A stretch of DNA of 64,000 nucleotides from an uncultured Porphyromonadaceae bacterium. Its GTDB lineage: Bacteria; Bacteroidota; Bacteroidia; Bacteroidales; Muribaculaceae. A model generated the notes under the pieces. It ran no database searches, had not been told where the DNA came from, and saw nothing but the letters and a program-made list of their open reading frames with translations. Below, piece by piece: positions 7,647-17,500 of the stretch; the first letter of the stretch is position 1; every line of letters starts with the position of its first letter. A program made the translations under genes and the position numbers. Where the stretch lies: contig CAMWNH010000001.1 in assembly GCA_947175605.1 (NCBI GenBank), forward strand, positions 1-64,000. Direction: 5' to 3'.

Positions 7647-8185
7647 ACGGAGGGCCCTTGACAGACATGCCTCTGCCCGGGAGAGGGCGTCTGATGGCAG
7701 ACTATATACCAGAGACTCCGGGGGAACGCCAGGAGCGTTCGCGCGGGGCCGTGATGGCTCTGCTGCGTTATGCTTTCGGGCCTGACATCGTACTGGAGCA
7801 CCGCGAGGACGGGGCTCCATTTCTGCCGGGATACCCGGATGTGTATATTTCCATAAGTCATTCGAGGCACTATGCTGCAGTGGCGACGGCGCCCTACGCC
7901 GTGGGGGTGGATATCGAGGAGCCACGGGAGCAGCTACGGCGGGTGGCGCCGCGCGTGCTATCGGACAGGGAACTTGCCATGTGCACGGAACTTCCACAGC
8001 TACTGCGCGCCTGGACGATCAAGGAGGCGCTCTACAAGCTGCATCCGGGGCGGGAGGCCTGTGATTTCCGCAACAATATCAGGATTGCTCCTCCTACGGT
8101 CACAGGCCTAAGGGCGCGCATAATCCATGAGGGGGACCTTATGGCGCCGGAGGCGCATATCTGCGTCGTGGGCGACTTAGGCTAA
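7643..8185 (+). CDS. 4'-phosphopantetheinyl transferase superfamily protein
   Basis: Enzymes of this family move the phosphopantetheine arm of CoA to a Ser of carrier proteins. The core motifs are VGVDIEEPRE (first Mg-binding Asp and Glu) and WTIKEALYKL (the conserved W-KEA-K block), with ISISHSRHYAAVA upstream matching the conserved SHS segment. I start at the ATG at 7643, which overlaps the gldD stop, giving 180 residues. The same frame stays open further upstream inside gldD, but that extension has no family similarity. Its carrier protein is not in the window. It converges on ribF with overlapping 3' ends. Confidence 0.88.
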   Translation: MNGGPLTDMPLPGRGRLMADYIPETPGERQERSRGAVMALLRYAFGPDIVLEHREDGAPFLPGYPDVYISISHSRHYAAVATAPYAVGVDIEEPREQLRRVAPRVLSDRELAMCTELPQLLRAWTIKEALYKLHPGREACDFRNNIRIAPPTVTGLRARIIHEGDLMAPEAHICVVGDLG

Positions 8186-9088
8186 TCGGGCTGCGCGTGC
8201 GTCGGCGGCGATTTGTGCGCGAAGGGCTTCGAGAGAGGGGAAGCGCTGCTCGCGGCGCAAGCGTCGGAGGAAGTGGAGGCGCAGGGGACGGCTGTAGACA
8301 TCGCCGTCGAAATCGAGAATGTATGTTTCTATGGTGAGACTGCCATCGGCACCTGCTACGCTGGGCCGATGTCCGATGTTGGTGACTCCGCGGCGACGTA
8401 TGCCGAGGTGCGGAATCTCGACGTCCACGGCGTAAACTCCGGGGGCGGGGAGTGCGGCATCCGGATCGGCAGGAATGAGATTGGCGGTGGGGAATCCCAA
8501 CTTGCGTCCGAGGGCTTCGCCGTGAGCGACGGTGCCCTCAATGGCATACGGACGCCCGAGGAGACGCGCGGCGACATCGACATCGCCTTCGGCCACAGCG
8601 CGACGAATGCGCGAGGAGCTTACGCCGGATTTATCGGAAAGCAGCAAGGGCTCGGCCGGGATTATCTCTACGCCTTCCTCGGCACCCACGAGGCGTGCGG
8701 CGGAGGCATCGAGGCGGTCGGAGCCGAAATGGTTGTTGAAACCGACGACCAGGGCCGTGACGCCATAGCGTCTGCGCAAGAGGCGGAGGAATTCGCGACC
8801 CGTGAGGGCGCGTAAGGCGGGCGTGAAGTCGAGAAACTCTACGCTGTCGACTCCGAGCTCTATCAACCTTTCGCAGCGAAGCGACCGGGAGCATAGCGTG
8901 GGGGGCACCTCGTCGGGACGTAGGAGCTCGAGGGGATGGCGGGAGAATGTGAGCACCAGGGAGCGGGCGTTGCGGCGACGGGCTTCGTCGACCAGGGTGT
9001 GCACGAGGGTGCAGTGGCCCATGTGCACGCCGTCGAACATGCCTACGGCGGCTACGGAGGGACGGGCGACGGTGTGATGGAGGGTCAT
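8177..9088 (-). CDS. ribF: Bifunctional riboflavin kinase / FAD synthetase
   Basis: It makes FMN from riboflavin and FAD from FMN. The N-terminal nucleotidyltransferase half shows AAVGMFDGVHMGHC (the GxFDGxHxGH signature) and SGVSSSRIRRAV (the ISSTxIR equivalent). The C-terminal flavokinase half shows GRKLGFPTANL, PGVYAV and GVTNIGHRPS. The length of 303 residues is normal. It overlaps the upstream HAD phosphatase gene by four bases on the same strand, and its 3' end overlaps the convergent phosphopantetheinyl transferase by 9 bp. Confidence 0.95.
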   Translation of the reverse strand: MTLHHTVARPSVAAVGMFDGVHMGHCTLVHTLVDEARRRNARSLVLTFSRHPLELLRPDEVPPTLCSRSLRCERLIELGVDSVEFLDFTPALRALTGREFLRLLRRRYGVTALVVGFNNHFGSDRLDASAARLVGAEEGVEIIPAEPLLLSDKSGVSSSRIRRAVAEGDVDVAARLLGRPYAIEGTVAHGEALGRKLGFPTANLIPADPDAALPAPGVYAVDVEIPHLGIRRRGVTNIGHRPSVAGADGSLTIETYILDFDGDVYSRPLRLHFLRRLRREQRFPSLEALRAQIAADARAARLA

Positions 9089-9720
9089 TGAGCGGATTCG
9101 AAGTTATGGAGTATGTCGGTGAACTCGGCTCCCGGGGGCACGAGAAGCGCATGGAAGCCCAGGGCGCGGGCTGCGTCGACATTGGCCTGCGAGTCGTCGA
9201 AGAAGAGTGTTTCCTCGGGGCGAATGCCCAGTGTGCGTTCGGCGAAGCGGAAAATGGCTGCATCGGGCTTGGCGCTGCGGGCATCGAAGGATGTGACCAT
9301 GCCGTCGAAATAGTCTTCGCGTCGGCGCGGGGGGAGTTTGGCGAATTCGCGTGCGAGAACGTCGTCCCACATGATGGGATTCGTATTGCTCAGGAGGTAT
9401 ATTCGATATTTCTTACGGAGTTCGATCAGGGCGCGCAGGCGATGTTCGGGAATGCCTTCGATAAAAAGCTGGAATGCATCGTCGATATCGGAGTCGGAGA
9501 CTGCCGAGGGATCGGGAAACGCGCTGCGCAGGGCGGCGTGGAATTCGTCGACGCTCGCGGAGCCGTCCTCGAGTGCCATGAAGATGCCCGACTGGGCGTA
9601 CTCGCCGAAATATGACTCGGCCTCGGGGAGGCCCAGGCGGCGGAAAGCCTCGACACAGCGGGCACGTCGGAGATCGACCACTACGCCGCCAAGGTCGAAG
9701 AGAAGATTGCGTATTACCAT
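9085..9720 (-). CDS. HAD-superfamily hydrolase (YihX-like subfamily IA)
   Basis: The HAD fold is shown by the nucleophile block LLFDLGGVVVDL, motif II LLSNTNPIMWD, the lysine in ARSAKPDAAIF and motif IV LFFDDSQANVDAA. Motif I has Gly two residues after the nucleophilic Asp, as in the YihX-like sugar-phosphate phosphatases. At 211 residues with a helical cap it fits that group. Substrate cannot be read; a sugar phosphate is likely, and FMN-related activity is a weaker idea drawn only from the ATGA coupling to ribF. Confidence 0.8.
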   Translation of the reverse strand: MVIRNLLFDLGGVVVDLRRARCVEAFRRLGLPEAESYFGEYAQSGIFMALEDGSASVDEFHAALRSAFPDPSAVSDSDIDDAFQLFIEGIPEHRLRALIELRKKYRIYLLSNTNPIMWDDVLAREFAKLPPRRREDYFDGMVTSFDARSAKPDAAIFRFAERTLGIRPEETLFFDDSQANVDAARALGFHALLVPPGAEFTDILHNFESAQ

Positions 9721-9742
9721 GTTGTAATGCAGGATTTAAGGA

Positions 9743-9750
9743 CAAAATTA
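9743..9750 (-). promoter_or_regulatory. Possible -7 box for the HAD phosphatase/ribF operon
   Basis: Reads TAATTTTG on the minus strand, 23 bp from the start codon. No TTTG is seen at the expected -33 position, so support is moderate. Confidence 0.42.
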
Positions 9751-9759
9751 GTCTTTTTT

Positions 9760-9791
9760 TTTGGCATAGCGGCTAATTTTTCATATTTTTG
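9760..9791 (+). promoter_or_regulatory. Promoter of the Rel/Spo homologue
   Basis: TTTG (9760-9763), a 20-bp spacer and TATTTTTG (9784-9791) make a full consensus match 46 bp before the ATG. It is back to back with the leftward -7 box at 9743-9750. Confidence 0.8.
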
Positions 9792-9837
9792 CACTTAATT
9801 GGATAAGTAGCAAATATTCTTTCCACACACAGAGACC

Positions 9838-12138
9838 ATGGCTTCCGATACTACACCTGTTGCAACTCCCGGCAAAATGACTCCTGAAGAGGAGGACTTC
9901 ATGATCGAGGCCGCGTTCCGCGACCTACTGGACGGCTACCTGAAAAGCAATCATCGCAAGAAGGTAGAAATCATCGAACGCGCCTACCGCTTTGCCAAGG
10001 AGGCGCACAAGGGAGTGCGCCGGCGTTCGGGAGAGCCCTACATACTCCACCCCATAGCCGTGGCCAAGATCGCGTCGCAGGAAATAGGTCTGGGGTCGAC
10101 GAGCATCTGTGCGGCTCTGCTGCACGATGTGGTGGAGGACACGGAGTATACGACGGAGGACATCGAGCAGCATTTCGGGCCTAAAATAGCTCAATTGGTG
10201 GAGGGCCTGACGAAGATTTCGGGAGGAATCTTCGGCGACAAGGCTTCGGTGCAGGCCGAGAACTTCCGCAAGCTGCTGCTGACTATGAGCGAGGATATCC
10301 GCGTGGTGCTCATAAAGATGGCTGACCGCCTGCACAATATGCGCACGCTGGGGTCCATGGCACCTAACAAGCGCTACAAGATTGCGGGCGAGACGCTGTA
10401 TATCTATGCTCCGCTGGCCTACCGCCTCGGTCTGTTCGCCATAAAGACGGAGCTCGAGGATCTGAGCTTCAAGCACGAGCATCCGGAGATCTACGAGGAG
10501 ATAGCATCGAAGATACGGGAGAGCGAGGCCAAGCGCACGGCCATCTACACCGATTTCGCGACTCCGATCCTCGAAAAGCTGGACCAAATGGGCCTGAAAT
10601 ACGAGGCCAAGGCGAGGCTGAAGAGTGTTTACTCGATCTACAACAAGATGGTGAACAAACACTTGCCTTTCGAGGAGGTGTATGATCTGTATGCGATGCG
10701 CATAGTATTCGACTGCGACGATCCGGGCAAGGAAAAGACTATATGCTGGAACATTTATTCGGCAATCACGGACCTCTACCGGCTGCATCCCGACCGCACG
10801 CGCGACTGGATTGCCGTGCCTAAGGCCAATGGCTATCAGGCGCTGCATCTGACCGTCATGGGTCCGGACGGCAACTGGGTGGAGGTGCAGATACGCTCGC
10901 GGCGCATGGACGAGATTGCGGAGAAGGGCTTCGCGGCCCACTGGCGCTATAAAATCGGCGAGGGCGATGAGGAAAGCGAGCTCAATGCATGGCTCAAAAC
11001 CATCAAGGATATTCTGGACAATCCGGAGCCGGGAGCCATCGACTTTCTGAATACGCTGAAACTCAACCTTTTCTCGTCGGAAATCGTTGTGTTCACGCCT
11101 GCCGGCGAGCTGTTGACGCTTCCCTCGGGGGCCACGGTGCTGGATCTGGCTTTCGCGCTGCACACGGATCTGGGCATCCATGCTATAGCGGGCAAGGTGA
11201 ATCATAAGCTCGTGCCGCTGAACCATGTGCTGGCGTCGGGCGATCAGGCCGAGGTGCTGACATCAAAAACGCAGCTCCCGCAACCCGAGTGGGAGGAATT
11301 TCTGGTGACGGCCAAGGCGCGCACACGCCTGCGTCAGGCACTGCGGCGGGTGCGCCAGCCGCTTGTGGACAAGGGGCGCGAAATTCTCGAGCACTGGCTG
11401 CTGGACCACGAGATTCCGGATACGAACGCTGTGATAACCAAGCTTCAAGGCACACTGCATGCGCCGAACCGCGATGAGCTGTGCTATCAGCTCGGTGCGC
11501 GCGAGGCTATCCTTGGCGACTTCCTGATCGGCCCGCTGAAGAAGGCGGCCGAGGGCGACGGCAAGCGGCGCCAGACGGGATTCCTCTCGCGCATCAAGGC
11601 CATAGGCAAGAAGATGGTGCCAGGCACGGGTGAAGCTCCTGTGGAGTCCGGTGGGCCCACGCAGGCGGAGCGTCCGAAAATCAATCCCAAGGAGATCTAT
11701 CCTCTGCGCATGACGGCGGAGGGCTCGAATTTCAAGCTTGCGGACTGCTGCAATGTAGTTCCGGGTGACGACGTGATGGGCTTCATCAACGACTCGGGCG
11801 AGGTGGAGATTCATTCGCTGGACTGTCCTCGGGCTCAGGTGCTGAAGGCGGGCTTCGGTTCGCGTATCGTGGCGACGACCTGGGAAAGCGTGAGCGAGCG
11901 ATTCCTGGCGCATATCCATATCGAGGGCATCGACCGCCACGGGATGCTACAGGAGCTGATTTCGTTGATTTCGACGCATCTGGGCATAGATATCCGGAAG
12001 CTGGACATCGAGGCTTCGGCGGAGGTGTTCCACTGCGAGCTGTGGGTGCGAGTGAGTGATGCGTCGGTTATCACGGCTTTGTGTGAGAAAGCTCGCGAAA
12101 TCGACGGCGTGAATTCGGCCGCGCGAGTGAATCATTGA
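9838..12138 (+). CDS. Bifunctional (p)ppGpp synthetase/hydrolase, Rel/SpoT homologue
   Basis: The protein controls the stringent-response alarmone. Domains in order: HD hydrolase (about 45-200) with YILHPIAVAK, LLHDVVEDTE and IKMADRLHNMRT, so the hydrolase site looks intact; synthetase (about 255-370) with RTRDWIAVPKANGYQALH; TGS (about 410-470); a helical and zinc-finger-like segment with FKLADCCNVVPGDDV and LDCPRAQ; and a C-terminal ACT domain (about 690-766) with IEGIDRHGMLQELISLI. The length of 766 residues is full. Bacteroidales usually carry more than one Rel homologue, so I leave the symbol blank. The gene has its own strong promoter. Confidence 0.93.
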   Translation: MASDTTPVATPGKMTPEEEDFMIEAAFRDLLDGYLKSNHRKKVEIIERAYRFAKEAHKGVRRRSGEPYILHPIAVAKIASQEIGLGSTSICAALLHDVVEDTEYTTEDIEQHFGPKIAQLVEGLTKISGGIFGDKASVQAENFRKLLLTMSEDIRVVLIKMADRLHNMRTLGSMAPNKRYKIAGETLYIYAPLAYRLGLFAIKTELEDLSFKHEHPEIYEEIASKIRESEAKRTAIYTDFATPILEKLDQMGLKYEAKARLKSVYSIYNKMVNKHLPFEEVYDLYAMRIVFDCDDPGKEKTICWNIYSAITDLYRLHPDRTRDWIAVPKANGYQALHLTVMGPDGNWVEVQIRSRRMDEIAEKGFAAHWRYKIGEGDEESELNAWLKTIKDILDNPEPGAIDFLNTLKLNLFSSEIVVFTPAGELLTLPSGATVLDLAFALHTDLGIHAIAGKVNHKLVPLNHVLASGDQAEVLTSKTQLPQPEWEEFLVTAKARTRLRQALRRVRQPLVDKGREILEHWLLDHEIPDTNAVITKLQGTLHAPNRDELCYQLGAREAILGDFLIGPLKKAAEGDGKRRQTGFLSRIKAIGKKMVPGTGEAPVESGGPTQAERPKINPKEIYPLRMTAEGSNFKLADCCNVVPGDDVMGFINDSGEVEIHSLDCPRAQVLKAGFGSRIVATTWESVSERFLAHIHIEGIDRHGMLQELISLISTHLGIDIRKLDIEASAEVFHCELWVRVSDASVITALCEKAREIDGVNSAARVNH

Positions 12139-12157
12139 AAATAATCCGTCTACGACA

Positions 12158-12451
12158 ATGTATACATCCCAAGAATATATCCAGATCATCAACGCCAATA
12201 TGCCCCGAATCCAAGATGAATTCGGGGTAAGAGGCATGTCAATTTTTGGCTCTGTAGCGCGAGGGGATAATGGTGCGAAGAGCGATGTGGATATACTTGT
12301 TGATATGCCTCCCAAAATATTTCTAATGAACGCACTCAAGGAATATCTCGAACAAATCCTGCATACATCGGTAGACTTAGTACGACGCCATTCGCATCTT
12401 TCTTCAAAATTTCTCGCCCAAATACACAAAGATGCTATCACAATACTCTGA
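12158..12451 (+). CDS. Orphan MNT-type minimal nucleotidyltransferase (MntA-like antitoxin)
   Basis: This 97-residue protein carries the polymerase-beta nucleotidyltransferase core: IFGSVARGD followed by KSDVDILVDM, the GSxxRG and DxD active site of minimal nucleotidyltransferases, and a C-terminal segment typical of the family (FLAQIHKDAITIL). MNT proteins usually act as antitoxins that AMPylate a HEPN RNase toxin encoded directly downstream. Here no intact HEPN gene follows; only a 16-codon stub overlaps its 3' end. The gene is visibly A+T-richer than its neighbours and sits alone between two housekeeping genes, consistent with recent acquisition and partial loss. Confidence 0.82.
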   Translation: MYTSQEYIQIINANMPRIQDEFGVRGMSIFGSVARGDNGAKSDVDILVDMPPKIFLMNALKEYLEQILHTSVDLVRRHSHLSSKFLAQIHKDAITIL

Positions 12452-12482
12452 TTCGGACATACAACTGTCTTTTGCCATATAA
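12432..12482 (+). pseudogene. Possible remnant start of a HEPN toxin gene
   Basis: An ATG overlapping the end of the nucleotidyltransferase gene by 20 bp, the usual MNT/HEPN arrangement, opens a frame reading MLSQYSDSDIQLSFAI before TAA at 12480-12482. It resembles in position and style the N-terminus of a HEPN partner, but the stretch is too short for a firm call. Confidence 0.28.
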
Positions 12483-12495
12483 AGAACAATTGACG

Positions 12496-14511
12496 ATGCG
12501 GAAATCACTGACTACTAATATTATACTTGCGGCTGTTGCGGCCGTGGTGATTGTGTGGTTCTATCCTCACCCGGAGACGAGCCGCTACAACTACGAGGAG
12601 GGGCGCCCTTGGAATTACGCCCAACTTATTGCGCCTTTCGATATTCCGGTGCACCCGGACTCGATGACGCTGCAGCGTGCGCGCGACACGCTGGACGCGC
12701 ATTTCGTGCCCATCTATGAGCTGAATCAGCTCAAGGCCGACAGCATCGTGCGCAGGCTTCCGGCGTCGCCGGGCAATAATTATGCCTCGCGTGTGGGGCA
12801 GGCGTTGCGGCGCCTCTACGCCGAGGGTGTGGTGGACAGCGATACGCGCGACCTGATCCGCAGCGGCAAGTTGCCCAAGGTGCGCATTCTCGAAAAGAAT
12901 ATACTGAGCGAGATGTCGACCTCGCAGTTTCTATCACCGAGGGATGTCTATGCTCTGCTGGACAGCCAGTTCCGCGCAGACGGAGATCTGCATCACTACT
13001 TCTCGACGATAAACATGGCGGAGCTGCTCGAGCCGAACTTCACGATGAACGAGACGGAGTCGAAGCGCCACTATGAATATGACTACCTGACTCTGACGGC
13101 CGACCGCGGCCTGATCCTGCAGGGCCAGTCCATCATAGACAAGGGGGCCATCGTGACGCCTCAGGACTTCACCAATCTACGCACATACGAGACGATGCTC
13201 GCCGAGCGCAACACGAGCTCGGGCACGAACGACTTGCTGCTGATTCTGGGACAGTTCATCTACGTTGCGCTGCTTCTGAGCTGTCTTATGAGCTATTTCT
13301 ACTACTTCGTGCCTGAAATTTTCCGTCGTCGCCAGGCCATGATCTATGTGCTGTCGATGGTGACGTTCTTCTTCCTGCTCGCGATAGGTCTGAACCGCTT
13401 TGTCCAGGGTGGCATATACATAGCACCGCTGATGATAGTGCCGGTGCTGACGCTGGTGTTCTTCGACGGGCGCACGGCTATCATGACTTCCATGGTGTGC
13501 ACGATGATATGCGCGGGCGTGACAACATTCGCCCTGGAATTCATCTTCCTACAGTTCTGCGCCATGGGTGCGGCCGTCTTTTCGCTGCGCGAGCTCAGCC
13601 GTCGAGCACAGCTGCTGCGCACGGCGGGGGCTGTGGTGTTGGCGTATATCGCGGCTTACGTGTCGCTGGAGCTACTGATGAACGGTTCGCTTGACGGCAT
13701 CTCCATGCGCATGATCGTGTTCCTGCTCATCAACGGCGCTCTCACGTCGATGAGCTACATCCTGATGTTTGCCGTGGAGCGCGTGTTCGGATTCGTGTCC
13801 ACGGTGACGCTCGTTGAGCTCGCAGACATCAACAATCCTCTGCTGAACCGCCTGAGCGACGAGTGTCCGGGGACGTTCCAGCACTCCATAGCCGTGAGCA
13901 ATCTTGCGTCCGACGCAGCCCAGCGCATAGGCGCTAACGTGCAGCTTGTGCGAGCGGGGGCGCTCTACCACGATATAGGCAAGCTTTCTAATCCGGCTTT
14001 CTTCACGGAGAACCAGCATGGGGTGAACCCTCACGATGCGCTGCCGCCGGAGCGTTCGGCTTCGATCATAGTGAACCATGTGACGGACGGCCTGAAGCTT
14101 GCCGACAAGGCCGGCCTTCCGGGCATGATACGCGACTTCATCCGCGAGCATCACGGCGCAGGCATGGCCAAGTATTTCTATTACAATGCGTGCAAGACGG
14201 CTCCCGAGGGCACGAATGTGGATCCGGCGCCCTACTCCTATCCCGGGCCCAACCCGCGCAGCGTGGAGACATCCGTGCTCATGATGGCCGACAGCGTGGA
14301 GGCTGCGTCGCGCTCGCTTCCGGACCACTCGCAGGCCTCGATAACCGCACTCGTGAATAAGATAATCGACGGGCAGATTGCCGACGGACTGCACAATCAG
14401 AGTCCCATAGCGTTCCGCGACATAGATGTCATCAAGAAGGCGTTCATCAAGCGTCTGATGACCATGTATCACTCGCGTGTGGCATATCCCGGCGCGCCCA
14501 AAGGGCAATAA
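12496..14511 (+). CDS. PgpH-like 7TM-HD membrane phosphodiesterase (c-di-AMP type)
   Basis: The layout is an N-terminal membrane anchor (residues about 8-25), an extracytoplasmic 7TMR-HDED-like region (about 50-245), a bundle of membrane helices (about 250-440) and a cytoplasmic HD domain (about 455-650). The HD motifs are TFQHSIAVSNLA, ALYHDIGKL, IIVNHVTDG, REHHG and ADSVEAASRSL, matching PgpH, which hydrolyses c-di-AMP to pApA. I choose the ATG at 12496; an in-frame TTG at 12472 would add eight residues without a hydrophobic advantage. It heads the long run that continues into the PorW/PorX genes. The c-di-AMP substrate is inferred from family. Confidence 0.87.
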   Translation: MRKSLTTNIILAAVAAVVIVWFYPHPETSRYNYEEGRPWNYAQLIAPFDIPVHPDSMTLQRARDTLDAHFVPIYELNQLKADSIVRRLPASPGNNYASRVGQALRRLYAEGVVDSDTRDLIRSGKLPKVRILEKNILSEMSTSQFLSPRDVYALLDSQFRADGDLHHYFSTINMAELLEPNFTMNETESKRHYEYDYLTLTADRGLILQGQSIIDKGAIVTPQDFTNLRTYETMLAERNTSSGTNDLLLILGQFIYVALLLSCLMSYFYYFVPEIFRRRQAMIYVLSMVTFFFLLAIGLNRFVQGGIYIAPLMIVPVLTLVFFDGRTAIMTSMVCTMICAGVTTFALEFIFLQFCAMGAAVFSLRELSRRAQLLRTAGAVVLAYIAAYVSLELLMNGSLDGISMRMIVFLLINGALTSMSYILMFAVERVFGFVSTVTLVELADINNPLLNRLSDECPGTFQHSIAVSNLASDAAQRIGANVQLVRAGALYHDIGKLSNPAFFTENQHGVNPHDALPPERSASIIVNHVTDGLKLADKAGLPGMIRDFIREHHGAGMAKYFYYNACKTAPEGTNVDPAPYSYPGPNPRSVETSVLMMADSVEAASRSLPDHSQASITALVNKIIDGQIADGLHNQSPIAFRDIDVIKKAFIKRLMTMYHSRVAYPGAPKGQ

Positions 14512-14593
14512 AGCGGGGCGGGGGAACGTTGTAGTATCATAAACAATGACTGTAAGCGGATACATAAGGCGCCTCCGCAGGGAGGCCGGCAGT

Positions 14594-17500
14594 ATGCGTG
14601 CGCTGTCCGCACCCGGGCCGGTGTGGATGGCGGCCTTGTTTGTGCTGTGCATGTGTCTGAGCGGCTGTTCCACCCGCAAGAACACTGCCGCAACTCGCAA
14701 CTATCAGGCATTCATCACCCGCTACAACATCTACTACAACGGCGACACGCACTTCAAGGAGACCCTGGCCGATATGGAAAGCAACTACGAGGACGACTAC
14801 TCGCGGCGGCTGTTCCTGCATCCGGTGGAGGCCAAGGGCGAGCAAAACGCGCCCCAGCCTTCGGGCAACTTCGACCGCTCGATCGAGAAGGCCCAGAAGG
14901 CTATCCAGCTCCGCAGCATCAAGAAAAAACCTGCCAAGAAGTCGGGCAAGAGTTCCGACCCGAACTACAAGGCCTGGATGAAGCGCGAGGAGTATAATCC
15001 CTTCCTGCACAATGCGTGGATGATGCTTGCCTCGAGCCAATACTACAACGGCGACTTCGCGGGGGCTGCGTCGACTTTCTTCTACATCTCGCAGCACTTC
15101 AGCTGGCTTCCCGCCACCGTGACGGAGGCCCGTCTCATGCAGGCCATGAGCTATCTGGCCATGGACTGGCTGTTCGAAGCCGAGATGATCCTCAACCGCA
15201 TCAAGCCGGATGAGCTTAGCAATACGAAGCTCAAGCTGCTGTACAATACGGCCATGGCTGACTTCTTCCTGCGCAAGGATCAGTATGCCGATGCTCTGCC
15301 TTATCTTCGGGAAGCCGCGTCGAAGTCCAAGGGGGCGCAGAAGACACGTCTGACCTTCCTGTTGGGTCAGGTACTTGCCCGCGAAGGGCTGAACACGGAG
15401 GCCTACGAAGCTTTCCGCAAGGCCGGCGCGAGCACCTCGGCCACATACCGCACCAAGTTCAACGCCCGCATCAAGCAGAGCGAGGTATATCAGGGTCAGG
15501 ATATCGAAAACGAGGTGGCAGCGCTGCGACGCATGACCCGCTACGACCGCAACAAGGACTACCTCGACCAGGTATATTACGCAATAGGCAATCTATATCT
15601 GAGTCGCGGCGATACGGCGCAAGCCATCGAGAACTACGAGCAGGCGAATGCGAAAAGCACACGCAACGGCATAGACAAGGCCATGAACCAACTGACGCTG
15701 GGACGCCTCTATTTCGAGCTTGGCAACTACGAGAAGGCCCAGCCGTCCTACTCGGAGGCTGTGCCGCAGTTGCCGCAGAACTATCCCGACTACGAGACGC
15801 TGAAAAGGCGGAGCGACGTGCTGGACGAGCTGGCCGTGTACTCGCAGAACGTGAATCTGCAGGACTCGCTGCTGAACCTCGCGTCGATGCCCGAGGACGA
15901 GCTTCTGAAGGTGATAGACGGCATGATCGCCGACCTGAAAAAACGCGAGAAGGAAGAGGCCGACGAGGCCCGTCGCCTGGAATACGAGGCCAACGCCGAG
16001 CAGTTCGGCGATCAGTTCGACGACAATACGAATAACTTCACGATCAACACGGACAACTCCTGGTATTTCTACAACACGGCCACGAAGAACGCGGGCAAGA
16101 CGGAATTCCAGAAGCGCTGGGGCTCGCGCAAGCTCGAGGACAACTGGCGCCGCCGAAACAAGGCTACATTCAATACACTCGATTTCGACGCACCCTCCGA
16201 TGATGACGAGAGCAGCGAAGGCGAGGAAAATACAGGCGAGAACACCGAGGAAGCACCCGCGCAGAGCGCCGAGGAGCTGGCCCGTGCGGCGGATCCGCAC
16301 TATCCCGAGTACTATCTTGCGCAGATACCCTTCACCGACGAGGAGAAGGCTACGGCACATGAAGTGATCCAGGAAGGGCTCTACAACATGGGCGTAATCC
16401 TCAAGGATAAGCTCGAGGACTTCGGGTCGTCGCGCCGCGAATTCGACCGTCTGCTCAAGGACTATCCCGACAACGTCTACCGTCTGGACACGTACTATAA
16501 CCTCTACCTGATGCTGATGCGTCAGGGACGGGAGGGAGAGGCCGAGGAGTTCCGTAAGCTAATCATCGATGAATTCCCCGAGTCGAAATACGGCATGGCC
16601 TTGCGGGATCCGGCCTATCTGGACAATCTCCGCACGATGGATGCTCGCCAGCAGGAGCTCTACGACAAGACCTACGCAGCGTATCTTGCCAACGACAACG
16701 CGGCCGTGCACGAGGGCTATCGCGAAATGCTCGAAACATATCCGATGAGCAAGACGATGCCCAAGTTCATGTTCCTGAACGCGCTGGCCTATGTGACGGA
16801 CCACGAGCCCGAGAAGTTCAACGCGCAGCTGCGCGAGCTTCTGGAACGCTACCCCGACACGGACATCACGCCCATAGCCTCGGCATGGCTCAAGGGCATG
16901 GCCCAGGGGCGCGAACTGCAGGCATCAGCTTCGGGAAATATCCGAGGCATGGTGTGGGATATGCGTCTGACCAACGACAGCATCATGGCTTCGGGAGATA
17001 CTGGTCCGCTGGAGTTCGAGCTTAATCCGGACACGCGCCAGCTGCTCGTGTTTACATTCGACACGGGCGAGGTGTCGTCCAATGAGCTGCTCTATGAACT
17101 GGCCCGCCACAACTTCCGTGCCTTTGTCGTGAAGGACTTCGATCTCGAACCGATGAACTTCGGACGTCTGGGCATGATTCTTGTCAAGGGCTTCGACAAT
17201 ATGGCCGAGCTGAACCACTACCGCCGTGTCATGGCTGCCGCTCCCGATTTCCGGATCCCGGCCGGGGTGCGCCCCATAGCCATCAGCGAGGCGGACTTCC
17301 AGACACTGCTGGATAATGGCAGCTCGTTTGACGAATACTTCCGCTACCGCGACGAACAGAACTATGTGGACGCCCAGGCCGACCTGCTGCAACCCGAGCA
17401 GATAGAAACCCTTGAGGAAGCAGAGGAGGCCGCAGCCGAAATCGAGTCCGAGCTCAAGGAAAGCAACGCAGAAGGCCCCCAGAGCGCGCCCGACATCCAG

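Noticed and set aside
12472..12495. TTG start of the HD phosphodiesterase eight codons upstream
   Set aside because: The ATG at 12496 directly precedes the hydrophobic anchor; the extension adds only polar residues.
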